From: a virus
Length of the DNA stretch: 64,000 nt
Reading direction: 5' to 3' (one strand)
Virus record (IMG/VR): IMGVR_UViG_3300027969_002350
Location: 1-64,000 of that record
Part shown: one piece after another, positions 7,510 to 16,171 of the stretch
Layout: every line of letters begins with the position of its first letter
Position numbering within the stretch: position 1 is the stretch's first letter
Notes under the pieces: generated by a model
The model's database searches: none
Seen by the model: the letters and a program-made list of their open reading frames with translations, nothing else
What the model was told of the DNA's origin: nothing
Program-made: the position numbers and the translations under genes

Positions 7510-10151
7510 GTTATGTTGACGCAGTTTATGTAAAAGATAAAGACCTTATCAATGTTGTAGAACGAGTTGATGGCGTAAGGAAGTTTAAAAGTTTCCCGGC
7601 ACATTATTTGTTTTACTATCAAGACAACAAAGGTCAATACACAGGCATTGATGGTAAAAAATTAACTAAAGTTGCTGTAGCCAGTAACAAAGCGTTTGAT
7701 AAAGAAAAACGTATCTATAGTCACAAACAACTTTATGAAAGCGATATTAAACCGCTTAATCGTTGTTTAGAACTAAACTATCTAAACAGTGATGCACCAA
7801 AAGTCAACAAGGCATTCTTTGACATCGAGGTTGCTTACAACAAAGTTAAAGGCTTTGCTGATCCCAGTGACCCTTTTAATCCTATCACTGCTATCTCTGT
7901 ACATTGTAGCTGGTTAGATAAATTAATCACGTTAGCAATTAAACCTGATAAGATGGCTCAGGACCAAGCGGAAGCTATTGTTGCTAGATTTGACGATACT
8001 ATTCTTTGTAGCACAGAAGAAGAAATGTTGGATATGTTCTTAAGTCTCATAGAAGATGCAGACATTATCAGTGGCTGGAACAGTGAAGGCTATGACGTAC
8101 CTTATACTGTTAATAGAATTATTAAACTTATGGGTGCAGATCATACTCGTAGATTCTGTTTGTGGAATGCTAAACCTAAAAAGCGCGAATACGAAAAGTA
8201 TGGTAAGATCAGTGCAACATATGACTTTGTGGGTCGCGTTCACTTAGACTATCTAAACTTATATCGTAAGTATACCTATCACGAACTTCATACATATCGT
8301 TTGGACTATGTAGGCGAGATTGAGATTGGCGAAACTAAAGTCCACTATGAAGGCACATTGGATCAATTGTATAACAATGACTTTGAAAAGTTTATTGCTT
8401 ATAACAGACAAGATACTATGTTGCTGTTCAAGATGGATGCCAAACTACAATACATTGACTTAGTTAATGTATTGGCACACGCAAATACAGTTACATTAAG
8501 CACAACAATGGGTGCAGTGGCAATGACTGACCAAGCGATTATTAATGAAGCACATGGCAGGGGTGTTATGGTTATGGATCGTAAGCGTGGTGATGGTATT
8601 GAAACACAAGCGGCAGGTGCTTATGTTGCGTATCCAGAAAAAGGTGTACATGACTGGATCGGAAGCATGGACTTGAACAGTCTATATCCTTCCTTAATCC
8701 GTGCTCTTAATATGAGCCCAGAAACTATTGTTGGTCAAGTACGTCAACAGCAAACTAAACCAGAAATTAAAGATTGGTTAGACAGCGGCAAAGGCTTTGC
8801 TGACTATTGGGATGGTAAGTTTGCTGTTCATGAGTATAATGAAATTGTCGCCAAGAATAAAGGCTACGACATAGTTATTGACTGGGAGAATGGTACTAGC
8901 ACCGAATTTAGCGCGGCAGAAGCATATGATTTAATTTACTTGCAAGGTAAGCCGTGGATGTTAACTGCTAATGGTACAATCTTTACCTATGAGAATCAAG
9001 GTGTTATTCCTGGCTTGTTGACTCGTTGGTATGCCGAACGTAAAGAACTGCAAGCAAAAGCAAAAGAAGCATACGGCAGTGATATGTTTGAATATTGGGA
9101 CAAGCGACAGTTAGTTAAAAAGATTAATTTGAACTCACTGTATGGCGCTTTGCTTAACGCAGGTAGTAGGTTCTTTGATATCCGTCTCGGACAAAGTACA
9201 ACGTTATTGGGTCGTTGTGTTGCTCGTCATATGGCAAGCCAAGTTAATAATGTGTTTACTGGTGAGTATGATCACAAAGGTAAAACTATTATCTATGGTG
9301 ATACAGACTCGTGTTACTTTAGTGCATATCCAGTTTACAAAGGTCAGATTGACAGAGGTGAAGTAGATTGGACTCGTGACAAAATTATTGAGCTATATGA
9401 CATGGTTGCCGATGAAGTTAATGCAACTTTTCCATTGTTTATGAATACTGCGTTTAATTGTCCAACTAACTTAGGTGAGATCATTAAAGCAGGACGAGAA
9501 GTTGTTGCGTCAAAAGGATTGTTCATTACTAAAAAGCGTTATGCTGTTCTTATCTATGATAAAGAAGGTAAACGCAAAGACAAAGATGGAGAGCTTGGCG
9601 AGATTAAAGCCATGGGCCTTGACTTGAAGCGAGCAGATACTCCTGAGTTTATGCAACGGTTCTTGGAAAAGATTTTGCTAATGGTGCTCAATGGACAGGA
9701 CAAGCAAGACGTTATTGATGCTATCAATGAATTTAGAACAGCATTTAAAGACCGTCCGGGTTGGGAGAAAGGTACACCCAAGCGTGTCAACAACTTGACC
9801 AAACACACAGAAGTCTTTGAAAAGACTGGTAAGTGCGGAGTTGGACATGCTATGGCGGCTATCAATTGGAATAGATTTAAAAAAGCACACGGTGACCAAG
9901 CAAGTTTGGATGTCACAGATGGTATGAAAGTTATTGTCTGTAAACTAAAATCCAATCCCATGGGCATCACAAGTATTGCACATCCAATTGACGAAATGAG
10001 ATTGCCAGAATGGTTCAAGGACATGCCTTTTGACCATGGCGCAATGGAAGAAACAATCATCAACAATAAAGTGGAAAACTTAATTGGTGTTCTTGATTGG
10101 GATATTCGAGCAAGTGATCAAACAAACACCTTCGAAAGTTTGTTTGCGTAA
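7506..10151 (+). CDS. 43: DNA polymerase, family B (T4 gp43-like)
   Basis: 881 aa, near the 898 aa of T4 gp43. The 3'-5' exonuclease motifs are FFDIEV (104-109; D106, E108), NSEGYDVPY (192-200; D197) and YNRQD (299-303). Polymerase motif A is SMDLNSLYPSLI (D389), motif B KKINLNSLYGALL (538-550) and motif C YGDTD (597-601). All catalytic residues are present. The extreme C-terminus (FESLFA) resembles the clamp-binding tail of gp43, which fits the sliding clamp gene next door. It replicates phage DNA as the leading- and lagging-strand enzyme. It overlaps the membrane-protein stop by 4 nt. Confidence 0.97.
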   Translation: MSYVDAVYVKDKDLINVVERVDGVRKFKSFPAHYLFYYQDNKGQYTGIDGKKLTKVAVASNKAFDKEKRIYSHKQLYESDIKPLNRCLELNYLNSDAPKVNKAFFDIEVAYNKVKGFADPSDPFNPITAISVHCSWLDKLITLAIKPDKMAQDQAEAIVARFDDTILCSTEEEMLDMFLSLIEDADIISGWNSEGYDVPYTVNRIIKLMGADHTRRFCLWNAKPKKREYEKYGKISATYDFVGRVHLDYLNLYRKYTYHELHTYRLDYVGEIEIGETKVHYEGTLDQLYNNDFEKFIAYNRQDTMLLFKMDAKLQYIDLVNVLAHANTVTLSTTMGAVAMTDQAIINEAHGRGVMVMDRKRGDGIETQAAGAYVAYPEKGVHDWIGSMDLNSLYPSLIRALNMSPETIVGQVRQQQTKPEIKDWLDSGKGFADYWDGKFAVHEYNEIVAKNKGYDIVIDWENGTSTEFSAAEAYDLIYLQGKPWMLTANGTIFTYENQGVIPGLLTRWYAERKELQAKAKEAYGSDMFEYWDKRQLVKKINLNSLYGALLNAGSRFFDIRLGQSTTLLGRCVARHMASQVNNVFTGEYDHKGKTIIYGDTDSCYFSAYPVYKGQIDRGEVDWTRDKIIELYDMVADEVNATFPLFMNTAFNCPTNLGEIIKAGREVVASKGLFITKKRYAVLIYDKEGKRKDKDGELGEIKAMGLDLKRADTPEFMQRFLEKILLMVLNGQDKQDVIDAINEFRTAFKDRPGWEKGTPKRVNNLTKHTEVFEKTGKCGVGHAMAAINWNRFKKAHGDQASLDVTDGMKVIVCKLKSNPMGITSIAHPIDEMRLPEWFKDMPFDHGAMEETIINNKVENLIGVLDWDIRASDQTNTFESLFA

Positions 10152-10236
10152 CTAAATAGAATACACGACATGCTTGGCGCACGTCGTATCAAAGATCAGC
10201 TTAACTATGTTTTGGTAATATAGGTAGTTATAACAG

Positions 10237-10265
10237 TTGACACACTAACCTAAATACAGTATACT
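10237..10265 (+). promoter_or_regulatory. Sigma70-type promoter upstream of the sliding clamp
   Basis: TTGACA (10237-10242), 17 nt, TATACT (10260-10265), followed by the ribosome site TAGGAGA before the ATG at 10284. An imperfect hairpin at about 10163-10184 (ACGACATG/CACGTCGT) lies between gp43 and this promoter, without a T-run. Confidence 0.85.
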
Positions 10266-10283
10266 ACTGTATAGGAGAAAATA

Positions 10284-11021
10284 ATGAAAGACGCAATTTT
10301 TGATATCGTGCGACACACAGCCAGCCTCGGCTTCTTTGACTTAGCAAAGATTACAGGCACTGATGCTAGCACAGAAATATGGACCTGTGACGAAAAACGT
10401 AACGTGGTCCTCGAAGCTGAATTAAAGAACCCAGTGGCATCGTTAATCGGTGAAGTTGGATTGGGAAATTTAAGTTTCTTAAATGGTCTCACTGGACTTT
10501 ACAACAAAGATGGCGTTGAAGTCGAAGTATCTACAGTTAATAAAAATGGAAATGATATTCCAGAGTATTTTATCTTTAAAGATGCAGAAGGCAACAACGA
10601 CAAGTATCGTTTGATGAGCAAAGAGATTATCGACACACAACTACAGCAAAGCAAGTTTAAAGGTGTTAAATGGGATATTAGTTTTGAACCCAAGAAAACT
10701 AAAGTCAGTGAAATGGCACAAAAGGCAGGTATCTACTCTGCGCTAGAGCCAACATTTACTGTAAAGACAGAGAACAACGACCTTGTTCTCATATTTGGTA
10801 GTGATACAGGCGGCAGCCACTTTGGACGTATGACCTTTGCAACTAATGTAACAGGTACTATGAAAGAAGGTTATTCTTGGCCCATTGACAAGTTTTTGAG
10901 TATTCTTAAACTTGGCATGAGCGGCGAATGCAAAGTACAATTCTGTCAAGTAGCTTGTATGATTACCATTGACAGCGGCACAGGTGTATATAATTACATC
11001 TTGCCAGGCCATACACGATAA
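10284..11021 (+). CDS. 45: DNA polymerase sliding clamp (T4 gp45-like)
   Basis: 245 aa against 228 for T4 gp45. Overall pattern matches the T4 clamp: an N-terminal ILKLG-type region replaced by IVRHTASLGFFDLAKITG, an EAELKNPVASLIGEVGLGN block, and a C-terminal section with CKVQFCQVACMITIDSGTG. Clamps tether the polymerase to DNA, and in T4 gp45 also activates late transcription together with gp33/gp55, consistent with the late promoter octamers across this window. It lies 132 nt after the polymerase gene with its own promoter. Assignment rests on pattern and synteny. Confidence 0.85.
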   Translation: MKDAIFDIVRHTASLGFFDLAKITGTDASTEIWTCDEKRNVVLEAELKNPVASLIGEVGLGNLSFLNGLTGLYNKDGVEVEVSTVNKNGNDIPEYFIFKDAEGNNDKYRLMSKEIIDTQLQQSKFKGVKWDISFEPKKTKVSEMAQKAGIYSALEPTFTVKTENNDLVLIFGSDTGGSHFGRMTFATNVTGTMKEGYSWPIDKFLSILKLGMSGECKVQFCQVACMITIDSGTGVYNYILPGHTR

Positions 11022-11029
11022 GGATTGTT

Positions 11030-11248
11030 ATGGCAACTAAACTAACTCCTATTAAACAAGAAGAAGTTTCGCTAGCATCTACACAAGATGCAATTCTTTT
11101 AGAGCTAAAAAAACATACAGAATATCTACACAGAGTCGATTGGAAACTGTGGATGATTATGAATATGTTTAGAACTGTAGGTGAAGAAAATGGCTACACT
11201 TTTAGTGTAGTACATAGAGACGGTGACGATACCGACAAGGAAATTTAA
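11030..11248 (+). CDS. Small protein, paralogue of the next gene
   Basis: 72 aa with the ribosome site AAGGA before the ATG. Its core ILLELKKHTEYLHRVDWKLW parallels IEKHLQAIDWKFWDIYQK in the following gene; both share a helix ending in (V/I)DWK(L/F)W. No known domain is recognised. The position directly after the clamp gene invites a link to replication or late transcription, but this is only context. Confidence 0.6.
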   Translation: MATKLTPIKQEEVSLASTQDAILLELKKHTEYLHRVDWKLWMIMNMFRTVGEENGYTFSVVHRDGDDTDKEI

Positions 11249-11250
11249 AA

Positions 11251-11514
11251 ATGACAGATAATCAAGCGGCACAAATAGTAGAAACACTTGAGAAGATTGA
11301 AAAACATCTTCAAGCAATTGATTGGAAATTCTGGGATATATATCAGAAATTTTCTAAAGATGACTCTAATCCTTCTAACAATGAAACACCAGTTACAGAT
11401 GTTAAGGCAGATAATGAATTAGATACTCTTGCTGAAATTATAAATGAATCTAATAAACCAGTAGTTAAACATACATTAAAATATCCTAGCATTGAGATTT
11501 TAAAAAATGAATAA
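11251..11514 (+). CDS. Small protein, paralogue of the previous gene
   Basis: 87 aa. The first 35 residues form an amphipathic helix with the (V/I)DWK(L/F)W motif shared with its upstream neighbour; the rest is acidic and probably disordered (residues 38-60), then a short ordered tail (VKHTLKYPSIEILKNE). It begins 2 nt after the upstream stop and overlaps the next start. Function unknown. Confidence 0.6.
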   Translation: MTDNQAAQIVETLEKIEKHLQAIDWKFWDIYQKFSKDDSNPSNNETPVTDVKADNELDTLAEIINESNKPVVKHTLKYPSIEILKNE

Positions 11515-11881
11515 AATGATTTGGGTAACCTTCCAAAAAGAAGGAATACATAAGTATCCAGCGGCTCTAACTGATCCCAACTTGGCTACCGGCGATGAAT
11601 ATGATGTCAGCTTTCTTGGCTATCCTCACAGACACATATTTCATTTTAAAGTATCCATTGAAGTGTTTCATGACGATCGTGACATTGAATTTATTCAATT
11701 TAAACGCTGGTTGGAAAATCTCTATAAAGATGCTATACTAGCATTAGACTTTAAAAGTTGCGAGATGATCGCAGAGGATTTATATTCTCAAATTGCTACC
11801 CGCTATCCTGGCAGGGCAGTATGGATTGACGTGAGTGAGGATGAAGAAAATGGATGCCACATTCAATTTAACAAGAAGTAA
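11507..11881 (+). CDS. QueD-like T-fold protein (divergent)
   Basis: 124 aa (an ATG at 11516 is an alternative start). The order of elements resembles 6-carboxytetrahydropterin synthase (QueD): an HxH pair (H41, H43 in YPHRHIFHFKVSIEVF), an acidic turn, DIEFIQFKRWLENLY corresponding to the MDFxxLK segment, a SCEMIAEDLYSQI helix corresponding to the PTAENLA helix, and a VSEDEENG ending corresponding to the ET-P-x-W substrate Glu region. Several usual catalytic residues are not obvious, so activity is uncertain. Its neighbour at 12235 is a TGT-like enzyme and folE and queE lie downstream, which strengthens the link to 7-deazaguanine synthesis. Confidence 0.5.
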   Translation: MNKMIWVTFQKEGIHKYPAALTDPNLATGDEYDVSFLGYPHRHIFHFKVSIEVFHDDRDIEFIQFKRWLENLYKDAILALDFKSCEMIAEDLYSQIATRYPGRAVWIDVSEDEENGCHIQFNKK

Positions 11882-11891
11882 AGTGAGAACT

Positions 11892-12248
11892 ATGCATAAT
11901 AATAATTCTTATGTAAGTCGTGCTATGATTAATATCAACGATATCAAATATGATTTGTTGAAAATTAGTGAGATGTACGACGGAGTGTTACAAGATGGTC
12001 TTGGACACATTGCCGCAGACATGTTCTGCCAGTATCTACAAGATATGTGTGACCAGAGATGGATGCACAGTTTTGAGATCACAGAAATTGTGTTGAAAGA
12101 ACACAGTTATACATACGACATTAATATCCAAATTACTAATGATCGTACTCCAAAGAAATTAAAGATTCACGTGGGTCTTTATAAGAGTGCTTGGCCTAGC
12201 TTTGCTAGTACAATGAAGAATACTGAGACTGGTTATGTCGCTCAGTAA
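11892..12248 (+). CDS. Conserved phage hypothetical protein
   Basis: 118 aa from the ATG at 11892, 10 nt after the upstream stop; the in-frame ATG at 11835 lies deep inside the previous gene and is unlikely. Soluble and mixed alpha/beta in character (SFEITEIVLKEHSYTYDINI), without recognised motifs. It overlaps the start of the DpdA-like gene by 14 nt, so the two are probably translated together. Confidence 0.6.
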   Translation: MHNNNSYVSRAMININDIKYDLLKISEMYDGVLQDGLGHIAADMFCQYLQDMCDQRWMHSFEITEIVLKEHSYTYDINIQITNDRTPKKLKIHVGLYKSAWPSFASTMKNTETGYVAQ

Positions 12249-13755
12249 AAAAAGCACAGTTGATCTATGGGCAAAGAATGCAGACTATTCTGTGTTCCTC
12301 CCTAGTATCAGCACATTCTACAACGACTTTATCAGCAAACAACATCATAGTGAGTTTGTTCCTAAAGATCGTATTCCTGCAGAATGTGAAAATGGTATAG
12401 AAGGCTTTAACTTTTTAAACAAAGAACAGGCCTACTATTATTATCCTTGGGCATTGTATTCAGCAGGTCACGCTCAACTTGATATTGCTAAAAGCAAAGT
12501 ACAAGAATCTATGGTCCATCGTAGAGATAAAAAAGAAACTTTTATTCTCGGCGACTCAGGTGGATTTCAAATTGGTAAAGGTGTTATTAAGTTTGACTGG
12601 GATCGCTTCTTTGAAAAGAAGGGTGATGCTGATTATAAAGGATCAGCAGATGGAGTTCGTGATGCTATTCTAAATTGGTTAGAAGAGACTGCTGACTATT
12701 CAATGATCCTTGATATTCCAACATGGGCTGCCGATCCAGTTAATAAGAGTCGTACCAAGCTCAACGGCTTTAATGATGCACTTAAAGGAACTTTGTTTAA
12801 CAACGATTACTTCTTAAAGAATCGTAAAGGTAAAACTAAATTCCTAAACGTACTACAGGGTGGTAATGGTGTTGATGCTGATATTTGGTATGACGCAGTA
12901 AAGCATTATCCGTTCGAAGGTTGGGCCATGGGTGGACAGAATATGCGTGATGCATATCTAATGTTACGCAGACTTATTACTTTACGAGATGATAAACTTC
13001 TTGATCCAGGACATGATGTTATTCACTTCTTAGGTACAAGTAAATTAGAGTGGGCCTGTTTGCTAACAGCAGTACAACGTAATATCAGAAAAACTATTAA
13101 TCCAGGTATGAATGTTACATTTGACTGTGCCAGTCCTTTCATTGCCACTGCTAAAGGTCAAATCTATACACAGCATAGACATGAAAATGACAGCTTTCGT
13201 TATGTAATGACTAAGGCATTAGATAGTAAGAAGTTTGCTGGTAGTGAAATTCCTTGGCCTTGGTCTAGTCCTATTGGCGATAGAATGACCATGGGCGATG
13301 TCTGTTACTATTCTCCTGGTATGCTAAACAAGATTGGCAAAGAAGGTAAAACTTCGTGGGATAGTTTTAGTTACTTCTTACAAATGGGTCATAACGTATA
13401 TCAACACATTGAATCAGTTCAACGTGCTAACATGCTTGCAGATGCGGCAGCTTTGATGCATCAACCTGATCCTGGACATTGGACTAAAGTCAAGAATGGT
13501 GTTGATGAGCCTAGCTCATGGGTACCTAGAAATACTTTGTATATGATTGAACTTGTTAACAGAGTCTTTAACAGCGAAACACCTATGACAGAACTCAATC
13601 GTGCTGAACATTTGTTGGCTGAGTTTAATGTCAAGAAAACTCTAAAGAACACAGCAGAAACATTTGATAGCTTATTTGACGTTGTTGAGCAAGACCAAGA
13701 TGAAGATTCTTGGGAAGGTCTAGATGCTGACGAATTGTTGAAAGACATACTATGA
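12235..13755 (+). CDS. dpdA: tRNA-guanine transglycosylase-superfamily protein, DpdA-like
   Basis: 506 aa. Signature blocks of the TGT superfamily are in order: LGDSGGFQI (D107, general acid/base position), LNVLQGG (204-210), GWAMGG (229-234), HFLGTSKLEWA (the MGVGTPED-like block) and FDCASPFIATAKGQIYT (D297 at the nucleophile position). The Cys zinc site of bacterial Tgt is not seen. In phages such proteins (DpdA) exchange guanine in DNA for 7-deazaguanine derivatives, protecting against restriction. The adjoining QueD-like gene, with folE and queE downstream, supports this. A tRNA target is less likely. The function is inferred from the family. Confidence 0.8.
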   Translation: MSLSKKSTVDLWAKNADYSVFLPSISTFYNDFISKQHHSEFVPKDRIPAECENGIEGFNFLNKEQAYYYYPWALYSAGHAQLDIAKSKVQESMVHRRDKKETFILGDSGGFQIGKGVIKFDWDRFFEKKGDADYKGSADGVRDAILNWLEETADYSMILDIPTWAADPVNKSRTKLNGFNDALKGTLFNNDYFLKNRKGKTKFLNVLQGGNGVDADIWYDAVKHYPFEGWAMGGQNMRDAYLMLRRLITLRDDKLLDPGHDVIHFLGTSKLEWACLLTAVQRNIRKTINPGMNVTFDCASPFIATAKGQIYTQHRHENDSFRYVMTKALDSKKFAGSEIPWPWSSPIGDRMTMGDVCYYSPGMLNKIGKEGKTSWDSFSYFLQMGHNVYQHIESVQRANMLADAAALMHQPDPGHWTKVKNGVDEPSSWVPRNTLYMIELVNRVFNSETPMTELNRAEHLLAEFNVKKTLKNTAETFDSLFDVVEQDQDEDSWEGLDADELLKDIL

Positions 13756-14270
13756 AAAGAGATTATGCTCAAGGGGAGAAGGATGATGTTCAATTCTTTA
13801 CTGGCGTAGAGATTGAACACACACCTGCCTATGGAATGAATACTTTGTTTGTAACTAATCTTCAAACTATAGATGCTATTGAATTATTATTGGCAGCTAA
13901 CAATACTATCAAACATATCTTTTTTGGAGCCAATCATAGTTTTAATCCACAGACTCCAGAAGAGTGGGATAGCTGGCAAGATATGATTCAGTTCTTTCTA
14001 GACAAAAATTATCTATGCTCATTAGATATTCCGCTAAGTGCTGTTGAAGAATTCAATGACGGTGGTCTAAACGAGAACGATAATTTTATTCCTCAGATCC
14101 GTGTTCCGATTCCTTATATTAAATTGTGGAATTATAACACTATGATTAAAATTGATGACAAGGATTTTAAGGCAACTAATCCCGGTGTGTGGAGTCATAG
14201 TTTACATTCATTAACTAATAGAGAAAACTTTACTCCTTGGTTTAAATATGAAGATGATAAAATTGTATAA
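13752..14270 (+). CDS. Hypothetical partner of the DpdA-like gene
   Basis: 172 aa, start overlapping the upstream stop (ATGA), so translation is probably coupled to the DpdA-like enzyme. The pattern IEHTPAYGMNTLFVTNLQ, then HIFFGANHSF, and DIPLSAVEEF suggests a Rossmann-like or beta-alpha-beta fold, but I see no named family. Coupling suggests a role in base modification, as a guess from context. Confidence 0.6.
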   Translation: MKRDYAQGEKDDVQFFTGVEIEHTPAYGMNTLFVTNLQTIDAIELLLAANNTIKHIFFGANHSFNPQTPEEWDSWQDMIQFFLDKNYLCSLDIPLSAVEEFNDGGLNENDNFIPQIRVPIPYIKLWNYNTMIKIDDKDFKATNPGVWSHSLHSLTNRENFTPWFKYEDDKIV

Positions 14271-14282
14271 GTAAAAATTAGT

Positions 14283-15194
14283 TTAGTCTAAACTAGACAC
14301 CGCATTTAAATTCTTATGGTGCCACTCGAGTAAATCTTTACTGAACTCATCATTGGTTATTTGGAATATTTCTTCCAAATAACCTTTTTCGAATAGTTTG
14401 CTGTAGTAAATTCTATTTGTGTTAACTGTAGTGTCGTGAAAAAACTGTATGTTATTCTCATATGGACCATCTAAGTAATTTATATACTTACAATATAGCT
14501 CAGTAGTTGTGCTCGATATTAACTCTTTAAAATTTTTAAAATCTGGGAATATATAATTAGACATCATACATGCAATATATATTTCTTCTATTTCAGTAAT
14601 ACCAACACTTTTTGACCATGTAGAAAATTCATCTAGTATAGTTAGCTTGCTTCCTAATTTCCAGAAATTCATTTTGTACGTATCGATAATTGAATCTACA
14701 GAAGATTTATTATTGAATACTTTTAAAAATCGTAATTTGTTTATATAAGTGTAGCTTTCTTTATTATCTATGAATATAGACCATGTGTTGGTTTTATTGA
14801 AATATGAATTAGTTGTCAGGTGTAGTTTACATAGATTAGGTTTATCAGTTACTAACATAGGTCGAGTGCCGTTTATTATTTTTATTGCTTCATTTAAATC
14901 TCCAGCAGACACTCTGAGTAATTCTTTAAATATTAAATTTTTTATATCTTCAATATTCCCATTATCGAGTCGAGAAAATCCAATTGCCGATAAAAATGGA
15001 GTTACGTGTAATATTGTTCTATTATTTTCATCTAACCTAAGTGCATCTGCATCAGTTTTGTATATATTAGAATATTGTCTTAATTTAGTTATTAGGAATT
15101 CACCACCAGAGCCGCCATTATATGCAAGATAATGTAATTGGTATTGAGCAAATATATCATTAATTTGTTGTTTAAGTTGTTGTTCTGTAATCAT
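14283..15194 (-). CDS. Sulfotransferase-like protein, GGSGGEF family
   Basis: 303 aa. Near the N-terminus is YNGGSGGEFLITKL, a Gly-rich loop followed by a helix, in the place where sulfotransferases bind the PAPS 5'-phosphosulfate; the usual PxSGTT residues are not matched, so the link is weak. Its neighbour at 15191 is a clear paralogue (PGGSGGEFFALH, and a shared EWHHKNL/QWHTTNI tail). It reads opposite to the surrounding genes, overlaps its partner by 4 nt and is AT-rich, as expected for an inserted accessory module. Confidence 0.55.
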   Translation of the reverse strand: MITEQQLKQQINDIFAQYQLHYLAYNGGSGGEFLITKLRQYSNIYKTDADALRLDENNRTILHVTPFLSAIGFSRLDNGNIEDIKNLIFKELLRVSAGDLNEAIKIINGTRPMLVTDKPNLCKLHLTTNSYFNKTNTWSIFIDNKESYTYINKLRFLKVFNNKSSVDSIIDTYKMNFWKLGSKLTILDEFSTWSKSVGITEIEEIYIACMMSNYIFPDFKNFKELISSTTTELYCKYINYLDGPYENNIQFFHDTTVNTNRIYYSKLFEKGYLEEIFQITNDEFSKDLLEWHHKNLNAVSSLD

Positions 15195-16120
15195 AAAATA
15201 AATTTATCTGTGTCGAAGCCATAAGATTTTATCAACGAAATATTAGTTGTATGCCATTGTAATAACTCTTGATGGAATACTGGGTTAGAAATATTAAACA
15301 TATTTTCTAAATATCCCTCATTAAAGATTTTAGTATACTCTATTATATTAACGTTGTCAGTTAGCATCGTAGTAGAGTCTTGTATAAATTTAGTATGATA
15401 TACCGGACAAGAAGGTAACTGCACTTTCTTAATTTTGTTTAAGAAAAAATTGTAAATGTCTACTAATGACATTGCAAAAATATCTTTATAACTGCCGATC
15501 TCATCTAAATATTCTATACAATATCGATGTCCAAAATAAATTTCTGTTTGATTATTATCTTGCATCCATTTAAGTGCATCATCATACTTTCTTCTATCTC
15601 TGCCGCTTTTGCTTGTATACTCATCAAAATACATTGATGCAAGATTATAATCCAGTTTATAACTACACGCTTTTATAACACGCATTAAAGACGAATATTC
15701 TAACCACAGTTCGTTATCTGGAATTATTGCAAATGAGTTTTGTTTATTGAAATATTCGTTAACCGAATAGTGTACCCTAAGTAGATATTTTTTATCTTTA
15801 ATAAATTTTTCGGCTATGTCTAATTCTTTGTCCAAATCCAATCTTAGTATTTTGGCATCGTGTATTATTCCCGCATACAAATCGTCTAAATTACCTGTTA
15901 TTGCCGGCACACTGGCCATTAATTTAAAAAACTTAGGTAGTTCAATTACTGTTCTATTCTCACGATTAACTGTTGTAAGATGTGTTAAGTTTTCATAAAT
16001 AGGAGAATACTTACTAATATGTAATGCAAAAAACTCACCGCCCGAACCTCCGGGAAATTGTAACCAAGCCTGTGTTTTGGCAAGTTCTAACAGTCGTTCT
16101 ATTTTGTTTAGTTCACTCAT
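15191..16120 (-). CDS. Sulfotransferase-like protein, GGSGGEF family (paralogue)
   Basis: 309 aa from the ATG at 16120 (MSELNKIERLLELA); a GTG at 16147 would add nine residues overlapping the promoter. FPGGSGGEFFALH near residues 23-35 matches the loop of its neighbour, and both share YLENMF/YLEEIF and NPVFHQELLQWH-like C-terminal blocks, so they arose by duplication. A box AATAAATA on the minus strand (16131-16138) lies 10 nt upstream and may be a late promoter. The substrate is unknown. Confidence 0.55.
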   Translation of the reverse strand: MSELNKIERLLELAKTQAWLQFPGGSGGEFFALHISKYSPIYENLTHLTTVNRENRTVIELPKFFKLMASVPAITGNLDDLYAGIIHDAKILRLDLDKELDIAEKFIKDKKYLLRVHYSVNEYFNKQNSFAIIPDNELWLEYSSLMRVIKACSYKLDYNLASMYFDEYTSKSGRDRRKYDDALKWMQDNNQTEIYFGHRYCIEYLDEIGSYKDIFAMSLVDIYNFFLNKIKKVQLPSCPVYHTKFIQDSTTMLTDNVNIIEYTKIFNEGYLENMFNISNPVFHQELLQWHTTNISLIKSYGFDTDKFIL

Positions 16121-16136
16121 AATGGCGAAGTATTTA

Positions 16137-16165
16137 TTGACAAACACCTTAATAGATTGTAAAAT
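16137..16165 (+). promoter_or_regulatory. Sigma70-type promoter, candidate leaderless start
   Basis: TTGACA (16137-16142), 17 nt, TAAAAT (16160-16165), then only 6 nt before the ATG at 16172. Transcription would begin at or next to the start codon. The -35 box overlaps the possible minus-strand late box at 16131-16138. Confidence 0.7.
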
Positions 16166-16171
16166 ATAAAG

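Noticed and set aside
9554-10066. 170-aa minus-strand open frame
   Set aside because: Antisense to the catalytic polymerase gene; Ser/Pro/Leu-rich shadow.
10163-10184. Hairpin after the polymerase gene as a terminator
   Set aside because: Stem ACGACATG/CACGTCGT has a mismatch and there is no T-run.
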